Below are positions 1 through 5,263 of a DNA stretch of 5,263 nucleotides, piece by piece. The stretch is from Burkholderiales bacterium (GTDB taxonomy: Bacteria; Pseudomonadota; Gammaproteobacteria; Burkholderiales; Burkholderiaceae_C). The DNA lies in contig JAABTC010000150.1 of NCBI GenBank assembly GCA_011390055.1, positions 1 to 5,263 of the forward strand, given 5' to 3'. Numbering within the stretch: the stretch's first letter is position 1; every line of letters starts with the position of its first letter. The notes below the pieces were generated by a model that ran no database searches, had not been told where the DNA came from, and saw only the letters and a program-made list of their open reading frames with translations. A program made the translations under genes and the position numbers.

Positions 1-819
1 CGCAACATCCGCGTCGGCCTGTTCAACCTGATCCGCAAGAGCCCCGACGTCTCGATCGGCGGCATCAAGGTCCTGAAATACAGCGCCTTCCTGCGCGAGA
101 TCGTGGTCCCCACCAACTTCAACATCGTCAGCATCAAGCCGCTGCGCGGTTCGGGCCTGATCGTCTGCGACCCGACGCTGGTGTTCGCCGTGATCGACGC
201 ACTGTTCGGCGGCACCGGCAAGCACCACACGCGCATCGAGGGGCGCGACTTCAGCCCGACCGAGCAGCGCGTGATCGGCCGCGTGGTCGAAGTCATCTGC
301 GCCGAGTTCGGCAAGGCCTGGCAGGGCATCTACCCGATCGAGCTGGCCTACCAGCGCTCGGAGATGCAGCCGCAGTTCGCGACGATCGCCACGCCGAGCG
401 AGATCGTGGTGGCCACCAGCTTCACGCTGGACATCGGCGAAGCCTCCGGCACGGTGCATTTCTGCATCCCCTACTCGACGCTCGAGCCGATCCGCGACGT
501 GCTGTTCAGCACCGTGCAAGGCGATTCGAGCGAGCCCGACAAGCGCTGGGTCAACCTGATGAAAAGCCAGATCCAGGCCGCCGAGGTGGAGCTGGTGGCC
601 GAACTCGCCACCGCCCCGGCCACCGTCGAGCAGCTGCTGGCCTTCAAACCCGGCGACTTCATCGAGCTCGACCTCGACCCGGCGATCCAGGCCAAGGTCG
701 ACGGCGTGCCGGTGCTCGACTGCCACTACGGAACGGCCAACGGCCGCTATGCCATCAAGGTCGATGGCCTGATCAACAGCTCGCAAGCGAGCTGGCTGGG
801 AGCAGCGAATGCCGCCTGA
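1..819 (+). CDS. fliM: Flagellar motor switch protein FliM (5' end outside window)
   Basis: The frame is open from base 1, and the residues before the first GTG at 103 are already good FliM sequence (RVGLFNLIRKSPDVSIGG), so the gene begins upstream and 103 is not its start. The 272 visible residues match FliM from about residue 60 of the roughly 334-residue E. coli protein, so the N-terminal CheY-P-binding segment is not visible. Seen: VPTNFNIVSIKPLRGSGL (visible residues 35-52), the LFGGTG motif near 68-73, EGRDFSPTEQRVIGR near 80-94, the middle domain to about 190, and a C-terminal SpoA-like domain with KPGDFIELDLDP and VDGVPVLDCHYG. Family knowledge: FliM sits in the C-ring at the cytoplasmic face of the motor, binds FliG and FliN, and switches rotation when CheY-P binds. 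It is the first visible gene of the cluster; its last 11 bases overlap fliN. No damage is seen. Confidence 0.97.
   Translation, partial: RNIRVGLFNLIRKSPDVSIGGIKVLKYSAFLREIVVPTNFNIVSIKPLRGSGLIVCDPTLVFAVIDALFGGTGKHHTRIEGRDFSPTEQRVIGRVVEVICAEFGKAWQGIYPIELAYQRSEMQPQFATIATPSEIVVATSFTLDIGEASGTVHFCIPYSTLEPIRDVLFSTVQGDSSEPDKRWVNLMKSQIQAAEVELVAELATAPATVEQLLAFKPGDFIELDLDPAIQAKVDGVPVLDCHYGTANGRYAIKVDGLINSSQASWLGAANAA
798..802 (+). promoter_or_regulatory. Ribosome binding site for fliN inside fliM
   Basis: GGGAG lies 6 bases before the ATG at 809, within the last codons of fliM. Together with the 11-base gene overlap it supports the chosen fliN start and suggests that fliN translation is coupled to fliM. 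Seen in sequence; the coupling is inferred. Confidence 0.6.
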
Positions 820-1261
820 CACGAACACCGAAGCCGACAGCGGCGCCGACGCGATGGCGGCCGAATGGGCCGCCGCGCTCGAGGAATCCAAGGGCGCTCC
901 GGCCAGCGAGGTGGCCACCGCCGTCGAGCAGGCCACGCCAGCGTCCTTTGCCAACCTCGCCAGCAGCGCCGGGCCGCTTGCTGCCGCGGCGGCCGGCAAC
1001 GATCTGAGCATGATCCTGGACATCCCCGTGCAGCTGACGGTGGAGCTGGGCCGCACGCGGATCGCGATCAAGCACATCCTGCAGCTTGCCCAAGGCTCGG
1101 TGGTCGAGCTCGAGACGATGGCAGGCGAGCCGATGGACGTGCTCGTCAACGGCTACCTGATCGCGCAGGGCGAGGTGGTGGTGGTCAATGACAAGTTCGG
1201 CATCCGCCTGACCGACATCGTGACCCCCAGCGAGCGCATGCGCCGCCTGAGCAAATCATGA
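809..1261 (+). CDS. fliN: Flagellar motor switch protein FliN
   Basis: This 150-residue protein has the usual FliN plan. A short N-terminal stretch with AAEWAAALEES (residues 17-27) corresponds to the conserved D-x-W-A-x-A-L segment of FliN. An Ala-rich linker follows to about residue 65, then the SpoA domain from ILDIPVQLTVELGRT (69-83) through IKHILQLAQGSVVEL and VNGYLIAQGEVVVVNDKFGIRLTDI to the C-terminal SPSERMRRL-like tail (here TPSERMRRLSKS). Family knowledge: FliN forms the bottom of the C-ring together with FliM, takes part in switching, and docks the FliH-FliI export ATPase complex. The ATG at 809 is chosen for its GGGAG site and because it gives the family N-terminus. The gene overlaps fliM by 11 bases and ends 10 bases before fliO. 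At 150 residues it is slightly longer than the roughly 137-residue E. coli protein, the difference being in the linker. Confidence 0.97.
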   Translation: MPPDTNTEADSGADAMAAEWAAALEESKGAPASEVATAVEQATPASFANLASSAGPLAAAAAGNDLSMILDIPVQLTVELGRTRIAIKHILQLAQGSVVELETMAGEPMDVLVNGYLIAQGEVVVVNDKFGIRLTDIVTPSERMRRLSKS

Positions 1262-1271
1262 CGGTGGCGGT

Positions 1272-1634
1272 GTGAGCACCAGCGCATTGCTGTCCTCGCT
1301 GTTCTGGTTCGTCGCCGTCCTGGCGCTGATCCCGCTGGCGTTGTGGCTGCTCAAGCGCACGCCCGCCGGAGGTGCGCAAGTGCCGGGCCTGATGCGCAGC
1401 ATCGCGGTGCTGCCGCTGGCGCCGAACCAGCGCCTGGTGACGGTCGAGGTGGGTCGCGGCGAAGCACGGCGCTGGCTGGTGCTGGGCGTGAGCGCGCAGT
1501 CGATCACCACGCTGCACGAGATGGCGCCGCAGGACGACGGGCCGGCCGCCGCGACGCCGGCCTCGCCGTTCGCGCAACTGATGACGCGGCTGCGGCCGGC
1601 CGAGCCCGAGCGGCGCGATCCCGATGCGCTCTGA
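1272..1634 (+). CDS. fliO: Flagellar biosynthesis protein FliO
   Basis: This is a small 120-residue membrane protein. One strong hydrophobic segment (residues about 5-27, rich in L, F, W and V) is followed by positively charged KRTP and a cytoplasmic domain. That domain carries the FliO signature: RSIAVLPLAPNQRLVTVEVG (residues 43-62), then RWLVLGVSAQSITTLHEM. Family knowledge: FliO is poorly conserved and is an assembly helper that stabilises FliP and promotes the FliP ring; it is not part of the finished export gate. The start is GTG at 1272. No in-frame ATG lies between it and the end of fliN, and the upstream ATG at 1258 meets a stop after five codons. The ribosome site is weak (GGTGG, 1263-1267). 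The last 11 bases overlap fliP. Identity rests on the motif, the length and the position between fliN and fliP. Confidence 0.92.
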   Translation: MSTSALLSSLFWFVAVLALIPLALWLLKRTPAGGAQVPGLMRSIAVLPLAPNQRLVTVEVGRGEARRWLVLGVSAQSITTLHEMAPQDDGPAAATPASPFAQLMTRLRPAEPERRDPDAL

Positions 1635-1998
1635 TTTCGCCGGCCGCTTCTTTCGCCGCTCCGGCCGGGTCGCGCGAGGCCTCGCGTTGTCGATGTTGTC
1701 GGCGCTGCCTGCAGTGGCTTGGGCCCAGCAGGCCGGCGGCGCCAGCCTGCCCCTTGTGGTGGCGCAAGGCGCGGCCGGCACCAGCTACTCGGTGCCGATC
1801 CAGACGCTGCTGTTCTTCACCGCGCTGTCGTTCCTGCCGGCGCTGCTGCTGATGATGACCGGCTTCACGCGCATCGTGATCGTGCTCGGCCTGCTGCGCC
1901 AGGCCCTGGGCACCCAGGCCGCGCCGCCCAACCAGGTGATCATCGGCCTGTCCCTCTTCCTGACCTTCTTCGTGATGGGCCCGACCTTCGACAAGGTC

Positions 1999-2001
1999 TA
2001 G
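1999..2001 (+). other. Premature amber codon in fliP (expected Tyr codon)
   Basis: TAG stands between DKV and AEAYQPF, where FliP family members carry tyrosine. Other Tyr codons of this gene are TAC (1786-1788 and 2011-2013), so the likely original is TAC and the change is a single C-to-G transversion at base 2001. The following base context (GCC) is not a known efficient readthrough context. Confidence 0.9.
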
Positions 2002-2012
2002 GCCGAGGCCTA
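1999..2012. repeat. Perfect short inverted repeat at the premature stop
   Basis: TAGGCC, then a GA centre, then GGCCTA: the two 6-base arms are exact reverse complements. The left arm contains the amber codon, and its third base (2001) is the position inferred to have changed. With the presumed original TAC the left arm would be TACGCC, leaving one mismatch in the repeat. Confidence 0.8.
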
Positions 2013-2064
2013 CCAGCCCTTCTCTGAAAACCGCATCGCATTCGACGAAGCCCTCAAACGCGGC

Positions 2065-2076
2065 GAGGTGCCGATG
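2065..2076 (+). promoter_or_regulatory. Shine-Dalgarno-like site and in-frame ATG downstream of the premature stop
   Basis: GAGG (2065-2068, within GAGGTG) lies 5 bases before an in-frame ATG (2074-2076, codon 151 of fliP). This could permit reinitiation of a C-terminal FliP fragment of 116 residues after termination at 2001. The site also simply encodes Gly-Glu-Val-Pro-Met, a normal part of the protein, so its use as a start is unproven. Confidence 0.25.
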
Positions 2077-2422
2077 CGCGCTTTCATGCTGAAGCAGACG
2101 CGCCAGTCCGACGTCCAGCTCTTCGCCAAGCTGGCCAAGCTGCCGCCCGACAGCAACGGAGACATTCGGGGCGACGCCGTCCCGTTCAAGGTGCTGGTGC
2201 CGGCCTTCGTGACCAGCGAGCTGAAGAGCGCGTTCCAGATCGGCTTCATGATCTTCATCCCCTTCCTGGTCATCGACATGGTGGTGGCCAGCGTGCTGAT
2301 GTCGCTGGGCATGATGATGCTGAGCCCGGTGCTCGTCGCCCTGCCCTTCAAGCTGATGCTGTTCGTGCTGGCCGACGGCTGGAACCTGCTGCTCGGCTCG
2401 CTCGCCGCTTCGTTCGCCCAGT

Positions 2423-2427
2423 AGGAG
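2423..2427 (+). promoter_or_regulatory. Ribosome binding site for fliQ overlapping the fliP stop codon
   Basis: AGGAG begins inside the normal TAG terminator of fliP (2422-2424) and lies 8 bases before the GTG start of fliQ. It is the clearest ribosome site in the window and decides the GTG start. Ribosomes ending at the authentic fliP stop would be placed directly on it, implying coupling (inference). Confidence 0.75.
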
Positions 2428-2435
2428 ACCACCCC

Positions 2436-2705
2436 GTGGACGCCCAGCAAGTCTTCACCGCCGGTCAGCAGGGGTTGTACCTGCTCTTGCTCGTCTCGGC
2501 GCCGCTGCTGCTGGCGGTGCTGGTGGTCGGCCTGGTGGTGAGCGTGTTCCAGGCCGCGACGCAGATCAACGAAGCCACGCTGTCGTTCGTGCCGAAGATC
2601 GTGGCCGCCGTCGCCGTGCTGGCCTTCGCCGGCCCGTGGATGATGACCACGCTGGTCGAGTACCTGCAAAGAACCTTGCAATCCATCCCCGGCGCCGTGG
2701 GCTGA
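2436..2705 (+). CDS. fliQ: Flagellar export gate protein FliQ
   Basis: This 89-residue protein has the standard FliQ length and two hydrophobic segments. The first is around residues 14-36 (LYLLLLVSAPLLLAVLVVGL region) and the second around 54-74. Between them lies the conserved FliQ loop VSVFQAATQINEATLSFVPK (residues 35-54), followed by a short amphipathic C-terminus. Family knowledge: four FliQ copies wrap around the FliP5-FliR1 core of the flagellar type III export gate in the inner membrane. The start is GTG at 2436, chosen because of the AGGAG site 8 bases upstream and because MDAQQVFTAGQQGL matches the family N-terminus. It follows fliP by 11 bases and precedes fliR by 23. The gene is intact, but its expression may suffer from the premature stop in fliP. 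Confidence 0.96.
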   Translation: MDAQQVFTAGQQGLYLLLLVSAPLLLAVLVVGLVVSVFQAATQINEATLSFVPKIVAAVAVLAFAGPWMMTTLVEYLQRTLQSIPGAVG

Positions 2706-2728
2706 CCGGCGACCCCGGCGCTGGACCG

Positions 2729-3490
2729 ATGCTGACCTTCACCGAAGCCCAGCTCACCGCCTGGCTCGCCCCGCTGTTCTGGCCGTTCGTGCGCGTGCTG
2801 GCGCTGTTCTCCGCGCTGCCGGTGCTGGGCCAGCGTTCGGTGCCGGCGCGGGTGCGCGTGGGCCTGGCGCTGCTGATCGTGGTGGCCGCACAGCCGTCGC
2901 TGCCGCCGATGCCCGAGGTGCCGCTCGACTCGGCGTTGGCGTTCCTGCTGGTGGTGCAGAACCTGCTCATCGGGCTGACGCTGGGCTTCGCGGTGCGCCT
3001 GGTCTTCGCGGCGGTCGAGTTCGCCGGCGAGCTCGTCGGGCTGCAGATGGGCTTGAACTATGCGGGCTTCTTCGACCCCGCCAGCGGCGGCCAGGTCACC
3101 GCCACCGGACGCTTCTTCGGCACGCTGGTGGGCCTGTTGTTCATCGTCATCAACGGCCATCTGCTGGTGGTCGCTGCGGTGGTGCAGAGCTTTCGCGCCT
3201 TCCCCGTGGCGCCCGAGCCCTTCGCCTTCCTGCGTGCGCTGCAACCGCAGGTGTGGGGCAGCGAGGTCTTCGCACTCGGCCTGTGGATCGCGCTGCCGAT
3301 CGTGGCCATGCTGCTGTTCGTCAACCTGGTGCTCGGCGTGATCTCGCGCGTCGCGCCGCAGATGAATGTCTTCGCCATCGGTTTTCCGATGACGCTCGGC
3401 GTCGGCCTGCTGGGCATGCTGTTCACGTTGCCGATGATGGAAATGCCGTTCACGCTGGCGCTCGAACGCATGCTGTCGCGCTTCCAGTAG
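2729..3490 (+). CDS. fliR: Flagellar export gate protein FliR
   Basis: This 253-residue, strongly hydrophobic protein is close to the usual FliR length (about 260). It has around six membrane segments. Recognisable blocks are TFTEAQLTAWLAPLFWPFVRVLALFSALPVLG-type N-terminal sequence (residues 3-34), VGLQMGLNYAGFFDPASGGQ (from about 103), GLLFIVINGHLLVV (mid protein) and the C-terminal QMNVFAIGFPMTLGVGLLGM (from 211). Family knowledge: one FliR subunit completes the FliP-FliQ helical export gate, through which axial proteins leave the cell. The ATG at 2729 is chosen over an in-frame GTG at 2636: the extra 31 residues would be Arg/Pro-rich, unlike FliR, and would overlap fliQ by 70 bases. The ribosome site before 2729 is weak, so translation probably follows from fliQ. 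It ends in TAG and is apparently the last flagellar gene of this cluster. Confidence 0.96.
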   Translation: MLTFTEAQLTAWLAPLFWPFVRVLALFSALPVLGQRSVPARVRVGLALLIVVAAQPSLPPMPEVPLDSALAFLLVVQNLLIGLTLGFAVRLVFAAVEFAGELVGLQMGLNYAGFFDPASGGQVTATGRFFGTLVGLLFIVINGHLLVVAAVVQSFRAFPVAPEPFAFLRALQPQVWGSEVFALGLWIALPIVAMLLFVNLVLGVISRVAPQMNVFAIGFPMTLGVGLLGMLFTLPMMEMPFTLALERMLSRFQ

Positions 3491-3590
3491 CCCCAGACAG
3501 ATCGGCAGCTCGGCAGGCCGACCAGAGATGGGGGTGGGAAACCCACCACTTCCAGACTTCGTCGCGGGCTGCGCGCCGAACAATCCGCCG
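3491..3590 (+). other. Intergenic gap between fliR and the sensor gene
   Basis: This 100-base gap is the only sizeable non-coding stretch of the window. It holds a tandem-like TCGGCAG pair (3502-3508 and 3510-3516), a small TCGGC/GCCGA inverted repeat (3510-3521) and the hairpin at 3533-3547. No convincing sigma-70, sigma-54 or sigma-28 promoter is visible. If the sensor starts at the in-frame ATG 3528 instead of 3591, the second half would be coding. Confidence 0.6.
3533..3547 (+). terminator. Short GC-rich hairpin after fliR, possible weak terminator
   Basis: GGTGGG, loop AAA, CCCACC forms a perfect 6-bp stem 42 bases after the fliR stop. No T-tract follows (the next bases are ACTTCC), so as an intrinsic terminator it would be weak. 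It could equally be an mRNA 3'-end stabiliser or a chance structure. Confidence 0.3.
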
Positions 3591-5263
3591 ATGCAGTACC
3601 TCCAACGTCTGGCCCGTGGCGTCACCGCGCTGCCCGCCACCATCGCCGTCGTGGGCGCCTTGGTCAGCATGGCGATCGCCGGCTGGTTGCACGTGCAGGC
3701 GCAACTCGAAGCCAAAAGCCGCTTCGAGCGTGGCGTGGCCGCCATCGAGACCGAGATCCAACGCCGCTTCCAGACGCCTCTGTACGGCCTGCGCGGCGCG
3801 GCAGGCTTGTACTCGGCGCTGCCGAACGTCAGCAGCGCGGCCTTCCGGGAATGGGTCGAATCGCGCGATCTGGTGCGTGAATTTCCGGGCGTGCGCGGGT
3901 TCGGGTTCATCCAGCGGGTGGAGGCCGATGCGCTCGAGTCTTTCGTGCAGTCCGTCCGCGCCGACGACACGCCCGAGTTCGCGGTCCGGCGCTTGCCAGG
4001 CCATCGCTTCGACGATCTGTACGTGATCCGGAGGATCGAACCGTACGCGGTCAACGCCGCCGCCCGCGGACTCGACGTGGGCAGCGACTCGGTGCGCCGC
4101 GAAGCGATCGAGCGCGCGGTGACGACGGGCCAGCCGACGCTGACTGCGCCGATCGTGCTGGTCCAGGACGGCGCACGCTCGCCCGGCTTCCTGCTTTACG
4201 TCCCGGTGTTCCGGCGCGGCACCGACCCTGCCACGCCGGCCCAGCGCCGGGCCGTGCTGGTGGGCGTGCTGTATGCGCCGATCGTCGCCAACGAGCTGCT
4301 GGCCGACGTCGCCGAGGCAGCGGCCGGCGTGGTGCAGTTCGACCTGTTCGCGAGCACCGGGGCCACCCCGCGTGCCAACCTGGTCTTCGATTCGACCGGT
4401 CACCTCGCCGCGGCTTCGGGGCTGGTGGACGATGCAGCGTATGCCGACCGGTACCTGCATGCGAGCACGCCGATGCGGGTGGTCGGCAGCCCGTTCACGC
4501 TGCGCGCCAGCACCACGCCGGCGTTCGAAGCCACACGCGATCGGCTGAAGGCGCCGATGGCGTTGGGGGGCGGTCTCGGATGCACCTGGTTGCTGTCCTC
4601 GTTGGCCTATTTCACGTCGGCCGGCCGGCGGCGCGCCGAAGCCCAGGCGCAGGCGATGCGCAGCGAGGTGGCACGCCTGGCCCAGGTGGTCGAGCACACC
4701 TCCAACGCAGTCATGATCACCGACCCCCATGGGCGCATCAACTGGGTCAACGAAGGGTTCTGTCGTGCCAGCGGCTACAGCCTCGAGGCAGCGGTCGGCA
4801 AGACGAACGCCGAACTGCTGGACAGCGGCAAAGGCGACCGGCAGGCATGGCAGCGTCTGGCCGAAGCGCAGGCCGCGGGCGACGCCTGCCGCGCTGAAAC
4901 GCTCAACCGCGCCAAGGATGGCCGCCTCTACTGGCTCGATACCGACATGCAGCCGCTGCGCGATGCCGAAGGGCGGCACACCGGCTTCATGGCCATCGGC
5001 ACCGATGTCACCGAGCGCCGCGACGTGCAGCGCCAACTCAAGCGAGATCGCCAGCAACTGGCCAACATCCTCGAGGGCACGAGCGCCGGCACCTGGGAAT
5101 GGAATGTCGAGACCGGGCAGACGCGGTTCAATGCGCGCTGGGCCGAGATGGCGGGCTACACGCTCGAGGAGCTCGAGCCGACCAGCGTGCAGACCTGGTC
5201 CATGCTGGCCCACCCGGACGACCTGACGCGCTCCAGCGTCGAGATGGAGCGCCACTTCAACGG
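3591..5263 (+). CDS. Membrane sensor protein with CHASE and PAS domains (3' end outside window)
   Basis: The frame is open from ATG 3591 through the last base, giving 557 visible residues. In order: membrane segment 11-33; periplasmic CHASE domain about 44-235, with EFPGVRGFGFIQRV (97-110), RRIEPY (147-152), G-L-D-V-G-S-D (160-166) and SPGFLLYVPVF (197-207); second membrane segment about 322-343; linker helix 344-363; PAS domain about 361-475 (NAVMITDPHGRINWVNEGF, then DGRLYWLDTDMQPLRDAEG, ending in TDVTERRDVQRQL); and a second PAS starting about 488 (ILEGTSAGTWEWNVETGQ, LAHPDD) cut by the window end. Family knowledge: CHASE domains sense small extracellular molecules and pass the signal to GGDEF/EAL, kinase or chemotaxis outputs. 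The output here is unseen, so ligand and activity are unknown; a cyclic-di-GMP enzyme or histidine kinase is likely. Start choice is uncertain: neither 3591 nor in-frame ATG 3528 has a good ribosome site. 3591 gives a short N-terminus just before the membrane segment. Confidence 0.88.
   Translation, partial: MQYLQRLARGVTALPATIAVVGALVSMAIAGWLHVQAQLEAKSRFERGVAAIETEIQRRFQTPLYGLRGAAGLYSALPNVSSAAFREWVESRDLVREFPGVRGFGFIQRVEADALESFVQSVRADDTPEFAVRRLPGHRFDDLYVIRRIEPYAVNAAARGLDVGSDSVRREAIERAVTTGQPTLTAPIVLVQDGARSPGFLLYVPVFRRGTDPATPAQRRAVLVGVLYAPIVANELLADVAEAAAGVVQFDLFASTGATPRANLVFDSTGHLAAASGLVDDAAYADRYLHASTPMRVVGSPFTLRASTTPAFEATRDRLKAPMALGGGLGCTWLLSSLAYFTSAGRRRAEAQAQAMRSEVARLAQVVEHTSNAVMITDPHGRINWVNEGFCRASGYSLEAAVGKTNAELLDSGKGDRQAWQRLAEAQAAGDACRAETLNRAKDGRLYWLDTDMQPLRDAEGRHTGFMAIGTDVTERRDVQRQLKRDRQQLANILEGTSAGTWEWNVETGQTRFNARWAEMAGYTLEELEPTSVQTWSMLAHPDDLTRSSVEMERHFN

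Larger units (their letters stand above)
1624..2424 (+). pseudogene. fliP: Flagellar export gate protein FliP, interrupted by an in-frame amber codon
   Basis: The frame encodes a full-length FliP of 266 codons except that codon 126 (1999-2001) is TAG. Before it: an N-terminal signal peptide (Arg-rich to residue 18, hydrophobic 19-31, likely cleavage after AWA, residue 34), SVPIQTLLFFTALSFLPA (56-73), the signature LLLMMTGFTRIVIVLGLLRQ (74-93), APPNQV (100-105) and the membrane segment to GPTFDKV (119-125). After it, with no frame change: AEAYQPFSENRIAFDEALKR, the VTSELKSAFQIGF motif (from 196), MMM (230-232) and ALPFKLMLFVLADGW, ending at TAG 2422-2424. E. coli FliP has Tyr at the stop position (DKIYVDAYQPF). 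Family knowledge: five FliP subunits with FliQ and FliR form the flagellar export gate, and the Met cluster helps seal the pore. The truncated product keeps only the first membrane hairpin and should not function. Either a real nonsense mutation or a base error; the rest of the frame looks undecayed. Confidence 0.9.

Noticed and set aside
103..819. GTG at 103 as the start of fliM
   Set aside because: Conserved FliM sequence continues upstream to base 1 in the same frame, so the gene simply enters the window already open.
1999..2001. TAG as a generally recoded sense codon (alternative code or pyrrolysine)
   Set aside because: TAG is the normal terminator of fliP itself (2422-2424) and of fliR (3488-3490), no special readthrough context follows, and pyrrolysine is not expected in this type of organism.
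2636..3490. GTG at 2636 as the start of fliR
   Set aside because: It would overlap fliQ by 70 bases and add an Arg/Pro-rich N-terminus foreign to FliR; ATG 2729 gives the normal family start.
3575..3582. GCCGAACA resembling the sigma-28 (FliA) -10 element GCCGATAA
   Set aside because: Only 6 of 8 bases match and no TAAA-type -35 element stands at the right distance.
3253..4026. Open + strand frame (257 codons) spanning the fliR end and the sensor start
   Set aside because: Out of frame with both real genes, Arg/Ala-rich and without motifs; a shadow frame.
2465..4054. Long open frame on the - strand (529 codons) opposite fliQ, fliR and the sensor start
   Set aside because: Low-complexity Arg/His/Gln-rich antisense product crossing three real genes; no recognisable domain.
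3450..5255. Long open frame on the - strand (601 codons) opposite the sensor gene
   Set aside because: Its translation is rich in Arg, His, Gly and Ala with no family motif, as expected for the antisense of GC-rich coding DNA. The + strand here carries clear CHASE and PAS domains.

Overview
The window is a stretch of GC-rich DNA from a Gram-negative flagellated bacterium. Protein sequences and gene order (fliM-fliN-fliO-fliP-fliQ-fliR, all on the + strand) fit a betaproteobacterium, most likely of the order Burkholderiales (Rubrivivax/Leptothrix/Methylibium-like). That placement is inference from sequence character, not from a search.

Layout: 1-819 is the C-terminal four fifths of fliM (its start lies before the window). 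It is followed by fliN (809-1261), fliO (1272-1634), fliP (1624-2424, interrupted), fliQ (2436-2705) and fliR (2729-3490). The genes are packed as one transcription unit: fliM/fliN and fliO/fliP each overlap by 11 bases, and the other junctions are 10 to 23 bases. FliM and FliN form the switch/C-ring of the flagellar motor. FliP, FliQ and FliR form the membrane export gate of the flagellar type III secretion apparatus, and FliO helps assemble FliP. After a 100-base gap with a short hairpin comes a long gene open to the window end (3591-5263). It encodes a membrane-anchored sensor with a periplasmic CHASE domain, a second membrane segment and at least two PAS domains; its output domain lies outside the window.

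The outstanding observation is in fliP. The frame is open and family-like from 1624 to 2424 except for one in-frame amber codon (TAG, 1999-2001), exactly where FliP proteins have a conserved tyrosine (DK[IV]Y...AYQPF). One base (TAC to TAG) would explain it. The altered base also completes a perfect 6-bp inverted repeat with a 2-base centre (1999-2012), which suggests either a quasipalindrome-templated mutation or a sequencing error in a hairpin-prone spot. If real, it removes the C-terminal half of an essential export-gate subunit and predicts a non-flagellate strain unless the codon is suppressed. Two nearby genes end normally in TAG (fliP itself and fliR), which argues against general amber recoding. 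I see no RNA genes, CRISPR arrays, insertion sequences or phage genes. The rest of the window is ordinary flagellar gene content.
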